Positions 1 through 7,398 of a stretch of 33,395 bases of DNA are shown piece by piece. The notes under the pieces are model-generated. The model worked only from the letters and a program-made list of their open reading frames with translations, was not told where the DNA came from and did not search any database. The translations under genes and the position numbers were made by a program. The stretch comes from Spirochaetaceae bacterium (GTDB taxonomy: Bacteria; Spirochaetota; Spirochaetia; CADAEX01): the NCBI GenBank assembly GCA_009780675.1, contig WQZP01000024.1:1-33395 (forward strand), written 5' to 3'. The first letter of the stretch is position 1. Each line of letters begins with the position of its first letter.

Positions 1-1
1 A

Positions 2-151
2 GAAATAATAAAAGATATGGAAAGCATACAGAAAATTATTGAGGGCTACAAGAGTAATCATAAAAACTGGCTTGATTTTTTGATTAAAACAGTAATAGCC
101 CTTGTTATTGCTGGGATTGGCGGCGTTGTGGGGGTATATTTAATAGGTTAA
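2..151 (+). CDS. 3' end of a gene for a small protein with a C-terminal membrane segment (partial)
   Basis: An open frame runs from the window edge to a TAA at 149-151. The visible 49 residues have a charged helical stretch (MESIQKIIEGYKSNHKNW) followed by about 24 hydrophobic, Gly-rich residues ending in GVYLIG, so it ends in one transmembrane helix. An in-frame ATG at 17 could be the true start of a 44-residue protein, but the frame is open upstream, so the start is unknown. The layout resembles small phage membrane proteins of the XhlA/holin-accessory kind; that is a resemblance in shape only. Its position just left of a tRNA-fragment scar fits cargo at the end of an integrated element. 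Confidence 0.4.
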   Translation, partial: EIIKDMESIQKIIEGYKSNHKNWLDFLIKTVIALVIAGIGGVVGVYLIG

Positions 152-310
152 TTTGCCTTGATAAATATTAATTATCTTGATTTTGATGACAAGTTTAGTG
201 CAAACAAAAATGTTAACACTTTGAAATATACCTATATACACGGATATTAGTATTTGACAGTATATAATAGAAGGAAATAGCCGTAAATATACGGAGATTA
301 TTACAAGAGG
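152..310. other. non-coding end of the putative integrated element
   Basis: No gene is seen here. The stretch is AT-rich and holds a perfect inverted repeat (CCGTA-AATA-TACGG, 281-294) about 17 bases left of the tRNA-like fragment. Such short repeats near an attachment site can be integrase or excisionase arm sites, but nothing in the sequence proves this. A TTGACA at 253-258 has no well-spaced -10 box. Confidence 0.3.
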
Positions 311-355
311 TTTCCGACACGCAAGGGGTCGGCAGTTCGAATCTGCCGCTACCCA
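311..355 (+). other. 3' fragment of a tRNA gene (likely tRNA-Arg CCG), attachment-site scar
   Basis: Positions 331-347 form a perfect T arm (GGCAG, loop TTCGAAT, CTGCC). They are followed by an acceptor-strand-like GCTACCC (348-354) and a discriminator A (355); no CCA is encoded. Leftward, AGGGGTC fits a variable loop and TTCCGAC fits an anticodon loop with CCG. The bases before it do not pair with ACGCA, and no GGGTAGC acceptor start lies upstream, so the 5' half is missing. Tyrosine recombinases often use the 3' half of tRNA genes and leave such a partial copy at one end of the element. The isoacceptor assignment is inferred from the loop. Confidence 0.7.
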
Positions 356-437
356 ATATTAATTTGTCACAGCATATAAACTCGTTTAATTAATTATGTT
401 TTTTATATAAAAATATGTTAAACTACCTTAATCAACT

Positions 438-1649
438 ATGAAAAATAATAAAGAGTTTATTAAAGCGTATAATTTTACACCTGTCTTAAAAGACTATGAC
501 TGGGGTTCTCTTTCTGGTATACAAAATATTATAAAACGAGATGATTTAAAAGGAAATCCTTTGGCTGAGCTCTGGATGGGCAGCCATAAAAATGGCGATG
601 GATTGGTCTCTGTTTCCAATGATAAAAAAATAAATTTATCGGAATTTATAAAAACAGATTGCAATGCGATATTGGGAAAGCCTGTAAGTAAAAAATACAG
701 CGCTGAACTCCCTTTTTTATTTAAAATACTTGCTGCAGAAAAACCTCTCTCAATACAAGTCCACCCTTCAAAAAAAGAAGCAGAAAAGGGATTTGATAAT
801 GAAGAAAAAGAAAAAATCGATATTTCAGCTTACAACAGAACTTATAAGGATAGAAATCATAAACCAGAACTTATATATACTCTAACGGACTTTTATCTTC
901 TAAAAGGTTTTAGGGAGTGTAGTGATATATACTCAAATCTTAGGGCATTTTCTCCTTTATTTATTGAAAGAGCAGAAAGAGAAAAAAAATTGGCAACAAT
1001 AGAAAAACTTTTTAAATACCTTTTATCAATAGATAAAAATAATCTGCATGATATTATTGATCAAACACTTAGTAATTGTAAAAAATATAATGGGCTAATT
1101 TCTGATACAATAAATAACTTTTATTCTGTTTATGGTTATGACTCTGGAGTGCTTGCACCACTTTTTTTAAATATCTTAAAACTAAAACCGCATAGTGCGC
1201 TTTTTATACCTGCAGGGGAACTTCATTCATATATTTCGGGTATAGGGTTTGAAATCATGGCAAATTCCGATAATGTGCTTCGAGGCGGACTTACAACAAA
1301 ATATATTGATGTCAAAGGGCTTTTTGAAGTTGGAAATTTTAAAAAATCTTCTATGGATAAAGGGATTACTCTGCCAAAAACAGATAAAAATGTAGAAAAA
1401 TATATCACCAAAGCAGGGGAGTTTACCTTTTCTGTTATTTCCCTGGATAAAGGCAATTATAGTTATGAAAAGTCAAGAAAAAATTTTGAACTTTATTTTT
1501 ATATTGGCAATGAATGTAAAGTAACATTCCCCGCTGAAAATAGTTCTTATAATTTTAAAAATGGTGACTCATTTATTATTCCTGCCTGCGCATTTCCATA
1601 TATAATAAATGGCGATGGGATCTTGTATATGGCATCGGTCAATATATGA
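438..1649 (+). CDS. manA: mannose-6-phosphate isomerase, class I
   Basis: Zinc-dependent interconversion of mannose-6-phosphate and fructose-6-phosphate in the cytoplasm, feeding mannose use or GDP-mannose synthesis. The 403-residue length is normal for type I enzymes. Zinc ligands are visible as Q107 and H109 (QVHPSK), E144 (HKPE) and H263 (GELHSY). Other family signatures are YDWGS and ELWMGSH near the N-terminus and the FEIMANSDNVLRGGLT stretch after the last His. The ATG at 438 has no strong ribosome binding site, but the protein begins where the family does. The stop overlaps the next gene's ATG by 4 bases (ATGA), so the two are translationally coupled. Confidence 0.93.
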   Translation: MKNNKEFIKAYNFTPVLKDYDWGSLSGIQNIIKRDDLKGNPLAELWMGSHKNGDGLVSVSNDKKINLSEFIKTDCNAILGKPVSKKYSAELPFLFKILAAEKPLSIQVHPSKKEAEKGFDNEEKEKIDISAYNRTYKDRNHKPELIYTLTDFYLLKGFRECSDIYSNLRAFSPLFIERAEREKKLATIEKLFKYLLSIDKNNLHDIIDQTLSNCKKYNGLISDTINNFYSVYGYDSGVLAPLFLNILKLKPHSALFIPAGELHSYISGIGFEIMANSDNVLRGGLTTKYIDVKGLFEVGNFKKSSMDKGITLPKTDKNVEKYITKAGEFTFSVISLDKGNYSYEKSRKNFELYFYIGNECKVTFPAENSSYNFKNGDSFIIPACAFPYIINGDGILYMASVNI

Positions 1650-2113
1650 AAATATGGATCGATGCAGACTCGTGCCCTATAAAAGTTCGGGAAATTGTAT
1701 TAAAAGCAGCAGAAAGAACAGGAGTACCCCTTATAATGGTTGCAAATAAAAAAATCCCCCATAAAAATTCAGAAATTGTTAAAGATATTATCGTAGACGA
1801 TGCTCTTGACGCAGCAGATGATTTTATTTTTGATAATACTGAAAAAAATGATATTGTTATTACAAGAGATATCCCTCTTGCAGAAAAGCTTGTAAGTAAA
1901 AGTATAAATGTTATTAATGACAGGGGAACGCAATATACATCTGAAAATGTAAAAGAGAGGCTTTCTATACGCAATATAATGCTTACAATGAGAGAGTCAG
2001 GGCTAAAAGTAAGTGAAGAAACAAGCTTTAGTCAAAAAGATTTACAAAAATTTGCAAATCTTTTTGACTCACTTCTAACAAAAATGATAAAAGTATGTAA
2101 TAATTTTAAGTAA
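1646..2113 (+). CDS. YaiI/YqxD family (DUF188, UPF0178) protein
   Basis: This 155-residue protein matches the widespread UPF0178 family. It opens MKIWIDADSCPIKVREI, carries the acidic stretch DIIVDDALDAADDFI, then VITRDIPLAEKLV and NDRGTQYTSENVKERL. The conserved Asp residues suggest a PIN/NYN-like nuclease fold, but no biochemical role is settled for the family. It overlaps manA by 4 bases, so the two share a transcript, though no functional link is evident. The gene ends 73 bases before the TatT lipoprotein gene. The family call is firm; function is unknown. Confidence 0.88.
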   Translation: MKIWIDADSCPIKVREIVLKAAERTGVPLIMVANKKIPHKNSEIVKDIIVDDALDAADDFIFDNTEKNDIVITRDIPLAEKLVSKSINVINDRGTQYTSENVKERLSIRNIMLTMRESGLKVSEETSFSQKDLQKFANLFDSLLTKMIKVCNNFK

Positions 2114-2186
2114 ATAACAAAAACTATGTTAATATAATGGATATATCTTTAAAGCAATTTAAAAATATGCTGGTAAGAGGATTTTC

Positions 2187-3116
2187 ATGGATTATTTTAA
2201 AAAAAATTTTGTAATATTTGTAATTATATTTGTAATATTTGTAACTCCCTCTTGTTCTATAAATAAAATGGCTGTTAATGCTATCTCCAATACTTTGGGT
2301 GAAGCTGGGATGCGCGCATTTTCAAAAGATGATGATCCGCAACTGGTAAGAGAAGCTTTTCCTTTTGCGTTGAAACTTATGGAAATTATGGTTGAGAGTG
2401 ATCCCCGCAACCATGAAGTAAAAGCAGCAACAGGCCAACTTTTTATTATTTATTCTAATCTTTTTGTTCAAACTCCTGCAAGTATGCTTGATTATACAGA
2501 ATGGAGAAGACAAGCAGAAATGTATGCAAGGGCAAAAAGTCTATATATGAGGGGAAGCAATTATTTGAGAGAGTCTCTTGAAATCAAATATAGAATAAAA
2601 ATCGATCTTACTGACCCAAAAACTGTTGAATTCAATTATCGAAAAGGAGATGTTACTACCCTTTATTGGCTTGGCGCAGGGCTTATGAGCGCTATATCTA
2701 TTGATGTGACAGACCCATTCTTTGCACCTCTTAGAGATGCTGCAATCAGAATAATGTATATTGCTTATGGGCTTGACCCGGATTATAGTGATGGCGCATT
2801 GCATGAGTTTTTTCTATTGTATTATGCCTCAATGCCAGAAGGTATGGGCGGCTCTCTTGAAAAAGCCAAGTATCACTATGCAAGAACAGTTGAGTTATCA
2901 CAAGGGAGAAGAATATCCCCCCATATTGCTTATGCTACTACTATTTCTACTCAAAATCAGACAGAAGAAGGTGTTGCAGAATTCAAAAAAATGCTTGAAA
3001 AAGCCATATCATTTGATATAAATAAATATCCCGAAAACAGGCTGGAAAATACAATAAACAGGGAAAGAGCTATATGGCTTTTGGAAAATATCGAGAATTA
3101 TTTTTTGATTGATTAG
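2187..3116 (+). CDS. tatT: TatT-like TPR lipoprotein, TRAP transporter associated
   Basis: A 309-residue lipoprotein resembling T. pallidum TatT (Tp0956), which partners the TRAP substrate-binding protein in the periplasm. The signal peptide is strongly hydrophobic and ends in a lipobox-like TPSC with lipidation Cys at 23. The mature part is helical with degenerate TPR-like repeats (MEIMVESDPRNHEVKAATGQ; YGLDPDYSDGALHEFF; AKYHYARTVELSQGRR). The following genes encode the binding protein and membrane subunits, the same order as in T. pallidum. The partner relationship and ligand are inferred from family knowledge; the ligand is not evident. Confidence 0.85.
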   Translation: MDYFKKNFVIFVIIFVIFVTPSCSINKMAVNAISNTLGEAGMRAFSKDDDPQLVREAFPFALKLMEIMVESDPRNHEVKAATGQLFIIYSNLFVQTPASMLDYTEWRRQAEMYARAKSLYMRGSNYLRESLEIKYRIKIDLTDPKTVEFNYRKGDVTTLYWLGAGLMSAISIDVTDPFFAPLRDAAIRIMYIAYGLDPDYSDGALHEFFLLYYASMPEGMGGSLEKAKYHYARTVELSQGRRISPHIAYATTISTQNQTEEGVAEFKKMLEKAISFDINKYPENRLENTINRERAIWLLENIENYFLID

Positions 3117-3145
3117 TAAACCGAAACAGAGTTTAGGAAGGTATT

Positions 3146-4123
3146 ATGAAAAGAGTATTATTATTCCTTATATTTCTTATTGTTTTTAATATAGATATTT
3201 TTGCACAACAAATAAGAATAGGTACAATAGCCCCTGCTGGCTCTCTATGGGAAACAACTATAAGAGAGATAGCTGCAGAATGGACAAGAATATCCAATGG
3301 TAAAATTACTGTAAGAATTTTCACTGGTGGAGCAGTTGGCACAGAAGAAAACATAATAAGAAGAATGAGAATTGGAACACTGGATGCTGCTGCTATTACT
3401 CCCTATGGTATGAAAAATATTGCTGATGACCTTTTTATACTTAGTACTCCCATGCTTATAAGAGATGATGATGAATTTGACTATGTTCTTAGAAGAATGA
3501 AGCCAACATTTAATAGAATACTTCAGGAAAATGGGTACGTTGCTCTTGGTTGGACAAACACAGGTTGGGTAAGGTGGTTTAGCAGATCAAGGGTTCTTTA
3601 TCCAGATGACCTTAGAAGGATAAGACTTGCTGTTGACAATAATGACTATAACGCAATTCAAATATGGCAGAGAAGTGGTTTTAGAGTTATCCCATTGAGT
3701 TTTACTGATTTGATTTCCGGAATAAATCAAGGTATGGCCGACGCTACATATAAAACACCATATGCTGCAAGCGCATTGGGCCTTATACGACATATTCCTT
3801 ATATGCTTGATTTACCTATAAGCCCTGTATATGGTCTTCTTTTAATAAACGAAAGAACATGGAATAGGATAGATGACAGATATAAGCCTGAAATCATGCG
3901 GAGAACTTCCGAGATCATAGCCAGATTTTATCAGGAAATTGCCAGACTTGATAATGAAGTAATGAGGCAAAGAAATTTAAATTTTGTTCCACTAACTCCG
4001 GAAGCTCTTGCTGAATGGGAAGAAGTTGTAGGCGTTGCTGCTGAGCGTTATGCGAGGCAGACATTTTCTCCGCAAATTTATGCAGAAGTCAGAAAGTATA
4101 TAGATGAATACAGAAATAGATAG
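3146..4123 (+). CDS. tatP: TRAP transporter substrate-binding protein, DctP family
   Basis: A periplasmic solute receptor of 325 residues. The signal peptide (MKRVLLFLIFLIVFNIDIFAQQ) has a likely cut after FA. The mature start IRIGTIAPAGSLWETTIREIAAEW is the classic DctP opening (IKIATLAPEGS type). Later signatures are FTGGAVGTEENIIRRMRIGTLDAA, the NTGWVRWFSR region and the GINQGMADATYKTPYAA region, where family members bind an organic-anion ligand through an Arg. The ligand cannot be told from sequence. An AGGAAGG-type ribosome binding site precedes the ATG. The last 20 bases overlap the fused permease gene, so synthesis is coupled. Confidence 0.92.
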   Translation: MKRVLLFLIFLIVFNIDIFAQQIRIGTIAPAGSLWETTIREIAAEWTRISNGKITVRIFTGGAVGTEENIIRRMRIGTLDAAAITPYGMKNIADDLFILSTPMLIRDDDEFDYVLRRMKPTFNRILQENGYVALGWTNTGWVRWFSRSRVLYPDDLRRIRLAVDNNDYNAIQIWQRSGFRVIPLSFTDLISGINQGMADATYKTPYAASALGLIRHIPYMLDLPISPVYGLLLINERTWNRIDDRYKPEIMRRTSEIIARFYQEIARLDNEVMRQRNLNFVPLTPEALAEWEEVVGVAAERYARQTFSPQIYAEVRKYIDEYRNR

Positions 4124-5978
4124 AAAGAACAAGTTTGAATATTTTGTAAATACAATTATTACCATTTTAATTGTGTTGCTCGCTGCTATTCCTATATTGG
4201 AAGTTATTATAAGATTTTTTTTCAAATCAGGAATTACTGCTTCACATGCAATGATGAGACATATTGTTTTATGGATCGCTCTTGTTGGCAGCTATGTTGC
4301 AACAGCTAATGGAAGGCATCTGGCAATGGAAGCAGGAAAAAAATATATTCCTGAAAAATTCCAAAAAGCAACCTCTTCGTTCTGCAAAGCAATTGAAATT
4401 TCGATTTTAATGGCTTTTTTTACAGCATCTATATTTTTTATTTTTATTGCTTTTGATGCAAGCGATAGAGTGGGTTATTTAAGTACCAGATTTTTAACAG
4501 CCATAATGCCTATTTGTTTTTTGGGAATGGCTTTAAATCAAATCATAAATGAATTAAAAAAAGATTCTTCTTTTGAAAAAAAAGTTGGTTTTCTTTTAGC
4601 TGTAATATTATTGGGGGCGTTTTTTGTAGCACCTTCGCTTTACAGTAACGTAGATACTAATAACTTGCCTGGTTTTATTAATAAACTAATGGATATTTCT
4701 GTTGCGTTGATGCCGGTTATACAAACACCCCTGATTGTTTTGCTTATTATATCCGGAATACTTGGGGCGCCAATTTTTATTGTTCTTGGAGGCATTACAT
4801 ATATACTTATTTCTGTTTCCATTGGTTATACGCCAATAGTTATGAATGAATTTTATGTTGCGCTTACTGGAAACATGATCCCTGCTATCCCGTTATTCAC
4901 TATTACAGGTTTTATATTATCCGAAAGTCAGGCAGGGAAGAGGCTTATTGAATTTTTTAAGGAAAGCTTTGGCTGGTTTCCAGGAGGAATAATAATTGCC
5001 GCAGTCCTTATTTCTGCTTTTTTTACAACATTTACAGGAGCTTCTGGCGTTACAATACTTGCAGTAGGCGGGCTTTTATATATAATTCTGGAAAAATACG
5101 GGGTTGATAAAAAATTCCGAACAGGCATTTTAACATCTTCCGGCAGTATAGGCTTGCTGTTTCCCCCAAGCCTGCCAATAATATTATATGCAATTACTGC
5201 GAATCTTGATATAAAAACATTATTTGTGGCTGGAATATTTCCTGGAGTTCTTATTGTTTTATCATTATCAATAACAGGAATTTGGTATACTCAAAAACAC
5301 AAAATACAATATGAGAAAGTAAATATTTTTAATATTTTAAAAAGTATAAAGAAATGTTTTTGGGAGCTTCTTCTCCCTTTTATTGTTCTAATAAGCTTTT
5401 TTTCTGGGCGCGCGACAATTATTGAAGCAGGAGCAATTGCAGTAATCTATATACTGATTGTAGAAGTGTTTATACATAAAGAGATAGATTTTAAAAAACT
5501 TATTGCTGTTGTAAAAAAGAGCGCTCCTGTTATAGGCGGTATATTGATTATACTTGGAATGTCAAAAGCTTTTTCTTTTTATATGATTGATGAAATGATA
5601 CCTCAACGGCTTAGCGAATGGATATCCAGCCGCATAACATCAAAAATTCTTTTTCTTATTTTACTTAATATTATGCTTATTATTGCAGGCTGTTTTATGG
5701 ATATTTTTTCTGCAACTCTTATTCTGGTACCGCTCATTCTTCCGTTAGGTGAAGTATATAATATACACCCTGTGCATCTTGGAATCATATTTCTTGCAAA
5801 TCTTGAACTTGGGTATCTTACTCCGCCGGTGGGGCTTAATATATTTTTGGCAAGCTACAGGTTTGAACAACCTCTTGAGAAAATATATTTATCAATAGTT
5901 CCTTTCTTTTTTATTATGCTTGTTGCTGTAATACTTATAACATTTATCCCTGCAATATCGCTAATGTTTGTAAGTTAA
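4104..5978 (+). CDS. tatQM: TRAP transporter fused small and large membrane subunits (DctQ-DctM)
   Basis: One 624-residue polypass membrane protein combines two usually separate subunits. Residues about 1-175 form a DctQ-like four-helix part (RHIVLWIALVGSYVATANGRHLAM). After a linker near 190, the rest is a DctM-like permease with more than ten predicted helices, including GASGVTILAVGGLL, GSIGLLFPPSLPIILYA and LELGYLTPPVGLNIF, the last two being PP(S/V)-type motifs of the ion-coupled transport core. It imports the ligand captured by the DctP protein using a Na+ or H+ gradient. The start overlaps tatP by 20 bases. Fusions of this kind are known in TRAP systems. Confidence 0.92.
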   Translation: MNTEIDRKNKFEYFVNTIITILIVLLAAIPILEVIIRFFFKSGITASHAMMRHIVLWIALVGSYVATANGRHLAMEAGKKYIPEKFQKATSSFCKAIEISILMAFFTASIFFIFIAFDASDRVGYLSTRFLTAIMPICFLGMALNQIINELKKDSSFEKKVGFLLAVILLGAFFVAPSLYSNVDTNNLPGFINKLMDISVALMPVIQTPLIVLLIISGILGAPIFIVLGGITYILISVSIGYTPIVMNEFYVALTGNMIPAIPLFTITGFILSESQAGKRLIEFFKESFGWFPGGIIIAAVLISAFFTTFTGASGVTILAVGGLLYIILEKYGVDKKFRTGILTSSGSIGLLFPPSLPIILYAITANLDIKTLFVAGIFPGVLIVLSLSITGIWYTQKHKIQYEKVNIFNILKSIKKCFWELLLPFIVLISFFSGRATIIEAGAIAVIYILIVEVFIHKEIDFKKLIAVVKKSAPVIGGILIILGMSKAFSFYMIDEMIPQRLSEWISSRITSKILFLILLNIMLIIAGCFMDIFSATLILVPLILPLGEVYNIHPVHLGIIFLANLELGYLTPPVGLNIFLASYRFEQPLEKIYLSIVPFFFIMLVAVILITFIPAISLMFVS

Positions 5979-6033
5979 AATAATATTTTTTAAGCCTTAT
6001 GGAGATTTTTGACAAGTGCAGATTGAATTGACT

Positions 6034-6915
6034 CTATATTAAATAATCAAGCTCTTTGATAAACCAGTTAAGAGTATTAATTATTATATTTTTTCTATGG
6101 CTTTTAATGGTATCGTATTTTTTATCCAGATGTTCTGAAAACTGTGAAATTATTGTTGTTGCAAGTTTTTCATCTATTGGAATATTTTGACCTTCCAGAT
6201 TGGACTCTACTTCTTTATTTCTGATAACAAAAGTATTGGAAACGCTGAATATGAATTGTATGGAATTTATATTTTTCTTTGTAAGCGATACCACTGCAGA
6301 AAAACTTATAGGGCCTTCATTCTGCGAAGCAGGTCCAGGCAGTGAATCATCTTCAAGTTGCAAAGCAAAGCCATTATTGATTTCCCTGTACACGCTAATA
6401 TCATAATCTCCAAGATATAATCTTATTTTTGTAACAATTTCACCTGGCGCAAGATTGATCACATTATAGTTAAACAAATGATTTATGCTTATCCATTTTG
6501 AGGAACTGCTTGATCTTATTTCAAGTTTTGCATCAAGTATTGAAAGTACAGAAAAAATAGTGTTTCTTTCTCTTTTTGCGCAAACCATTCCGCCAATCGT
6601 TAGTATATTTTTAAAATTAGGAGGGGAAATGTTTTTCATTGCTTTGAGCAATATTCCTGGAATTATATTTTTCCCTTTTTCGATAATGTTGTTGATTCTG
6701 GTTGCTGATCCTATTTCAATATATCTTTCGGAACGGTTCATTCTTTGTAATTCTTCAATTCTTTCTATGTAGATAATATCTTTATTGAATGAAACAGTTT
6801 TTTCTCTGGACTGACAAATTTTTTCAAGACCACTGGAATATATCAGAGCATCTGGATATTTTTTTAGTATCCGCAAAAGAGAATTAATTGTTTTTGGTTC
6901 AAATATTGTTGACAT
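6034..6915 (-). CDS. FAD-binding subunit of a molybdenum-hydroxylase-like complex (XdhB/CoxM type)
   Basis: The 293-residue protein resembles the medium, FAD-carrying subunit of xanthine dehydrogenase-family enzymes, which passes electrons from the Fe-S clusters to an acceptor. Family features are an N-terminal PCMH-type half (IFEPKTINSLLRILKKYPDALIYSSG), the ERYIEIGSATRINNI stretch, and NILTIGGMVCAKRERNTIF, matching the usual TIGGN(L/I)A flavin loop but with Met-Val-Cys in place of Asn-Leu-Ala. The C-terminal FAD-linked reductase-like half is present but divergent. It is the last gene of the minus-strand operon, starting directly after the Fe-S subunit's stop. Flavin binding is likely but unproved given the divergence. 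Confidence 0.75.
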   Translation of the reverse strand: MSTIFEPKTINSLLRILKKYPDALIYSSGLEKICQSREKTVSFNKDIIYIERIEELQRMNRSERYIEIGSATRINNIIEKGKNIIPGILLKAMKNISPPNFKNILTIGGMVCAKRERNTIFSVLSILDAKLEIRSSSSSKWISINHLFNYNVINLAPGEIVTKIRLYLGDYDISVYREINNGFALQLEDDSLPGPASQNEGPISFSAVVSLTKKNINSIQFIFSVSNTFVIRNKEVESNLEGQNIPIDEKLATTIISQFSEHLDKKYDTIKSHRKNIIINTLNWFIKELDYLI

Positions 6916-7398
6916 TTAATATTTCCCTGCTTTTTTCCTTTTTATAGTAAGGTGCGCAAGTTTTATTCCCTTTTTAAGAGACTTAATATCAATACATTCG
7001 CACAAATTCCCCGAAAGCACTTCGGAAATATCTGTATCGCTTAATTCTTTGTGTCTCTCTATAAAATGCTGGAAAGCTAATAATCTACCCTGTTTGCAAT
7101 ATCCGCAAAGATAACAGCCTGTACTTTTAAGAGATTTTTTTATTATCTCACAGTTTTCTGTTTTTTCATAATTTTCAAGCGTTATTACTTCTCTGTTTTT
7201 CACAGTAAAGGCAAGTACAACACATGAAGGGACAGGTGCGCCATCAAGCAATACAGTACATGCTCCACATTCTCCGCTTAGACAGCTTTCTTTTGTAAAT
7301 AAGAGCCCAAAATTTTCTCTAAGCATTGTTGAGAGGCGGGTGAACGGGTCAATATTTACAAGTACTTCGGTATTATTTAATATAAATTTTATATTCAT
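6916..7398 (-). CDS. 2Fe-2S subunit of a molybdenum-hydroxylase-like complex (XdhC/CoxS type)
   Basis: A 160-residue small subunit with both expected clusters. A plant-ferredoxin-type N-terminal cluster is bound by C39, C44, C47 and C59 (ESCLSGECGACTVLLDG, then PSC). The helical C-terminal cluster has C98-G-Y-C101 and C133-E-C135 (CYLCGYC; NLCECID). It carries electrons from the molybdenum site to FAD. All eight Cys are intact, unlike the catalytic loops of the large subunit, so electron transfer has probably been kept under selection. Its ATG overlaps the stop of the large-subunit gene by 4 bases. Confidence 0.9.
   Translation of the reverse strand: MNIKFILNNTEVLVNIDPFTRLSTMLRENFGLLFTKESCLSGECGACTVLLDGAPVPSCVVLAFTVKNREVITLENYEKTENCEIIKKSLKSTGCYLCGYCKQGRLLAFQHFIERHKELSDTDISEVLSGNLCECIDIKSLKKGIKLAHLTIKRKKAGKY

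Noticed and set aside
311-355. Intact tRNA gene
   Set aside because: The acceptor 5' strand, D arm and anticodon 5' stem are absent upstream.
5979-6033. Bidirectional terminator between the convergent TRAP and FAD-subunit genes
   Set aside because: The gap is AT-rich but I find no stable stem with flanking T-tracts.
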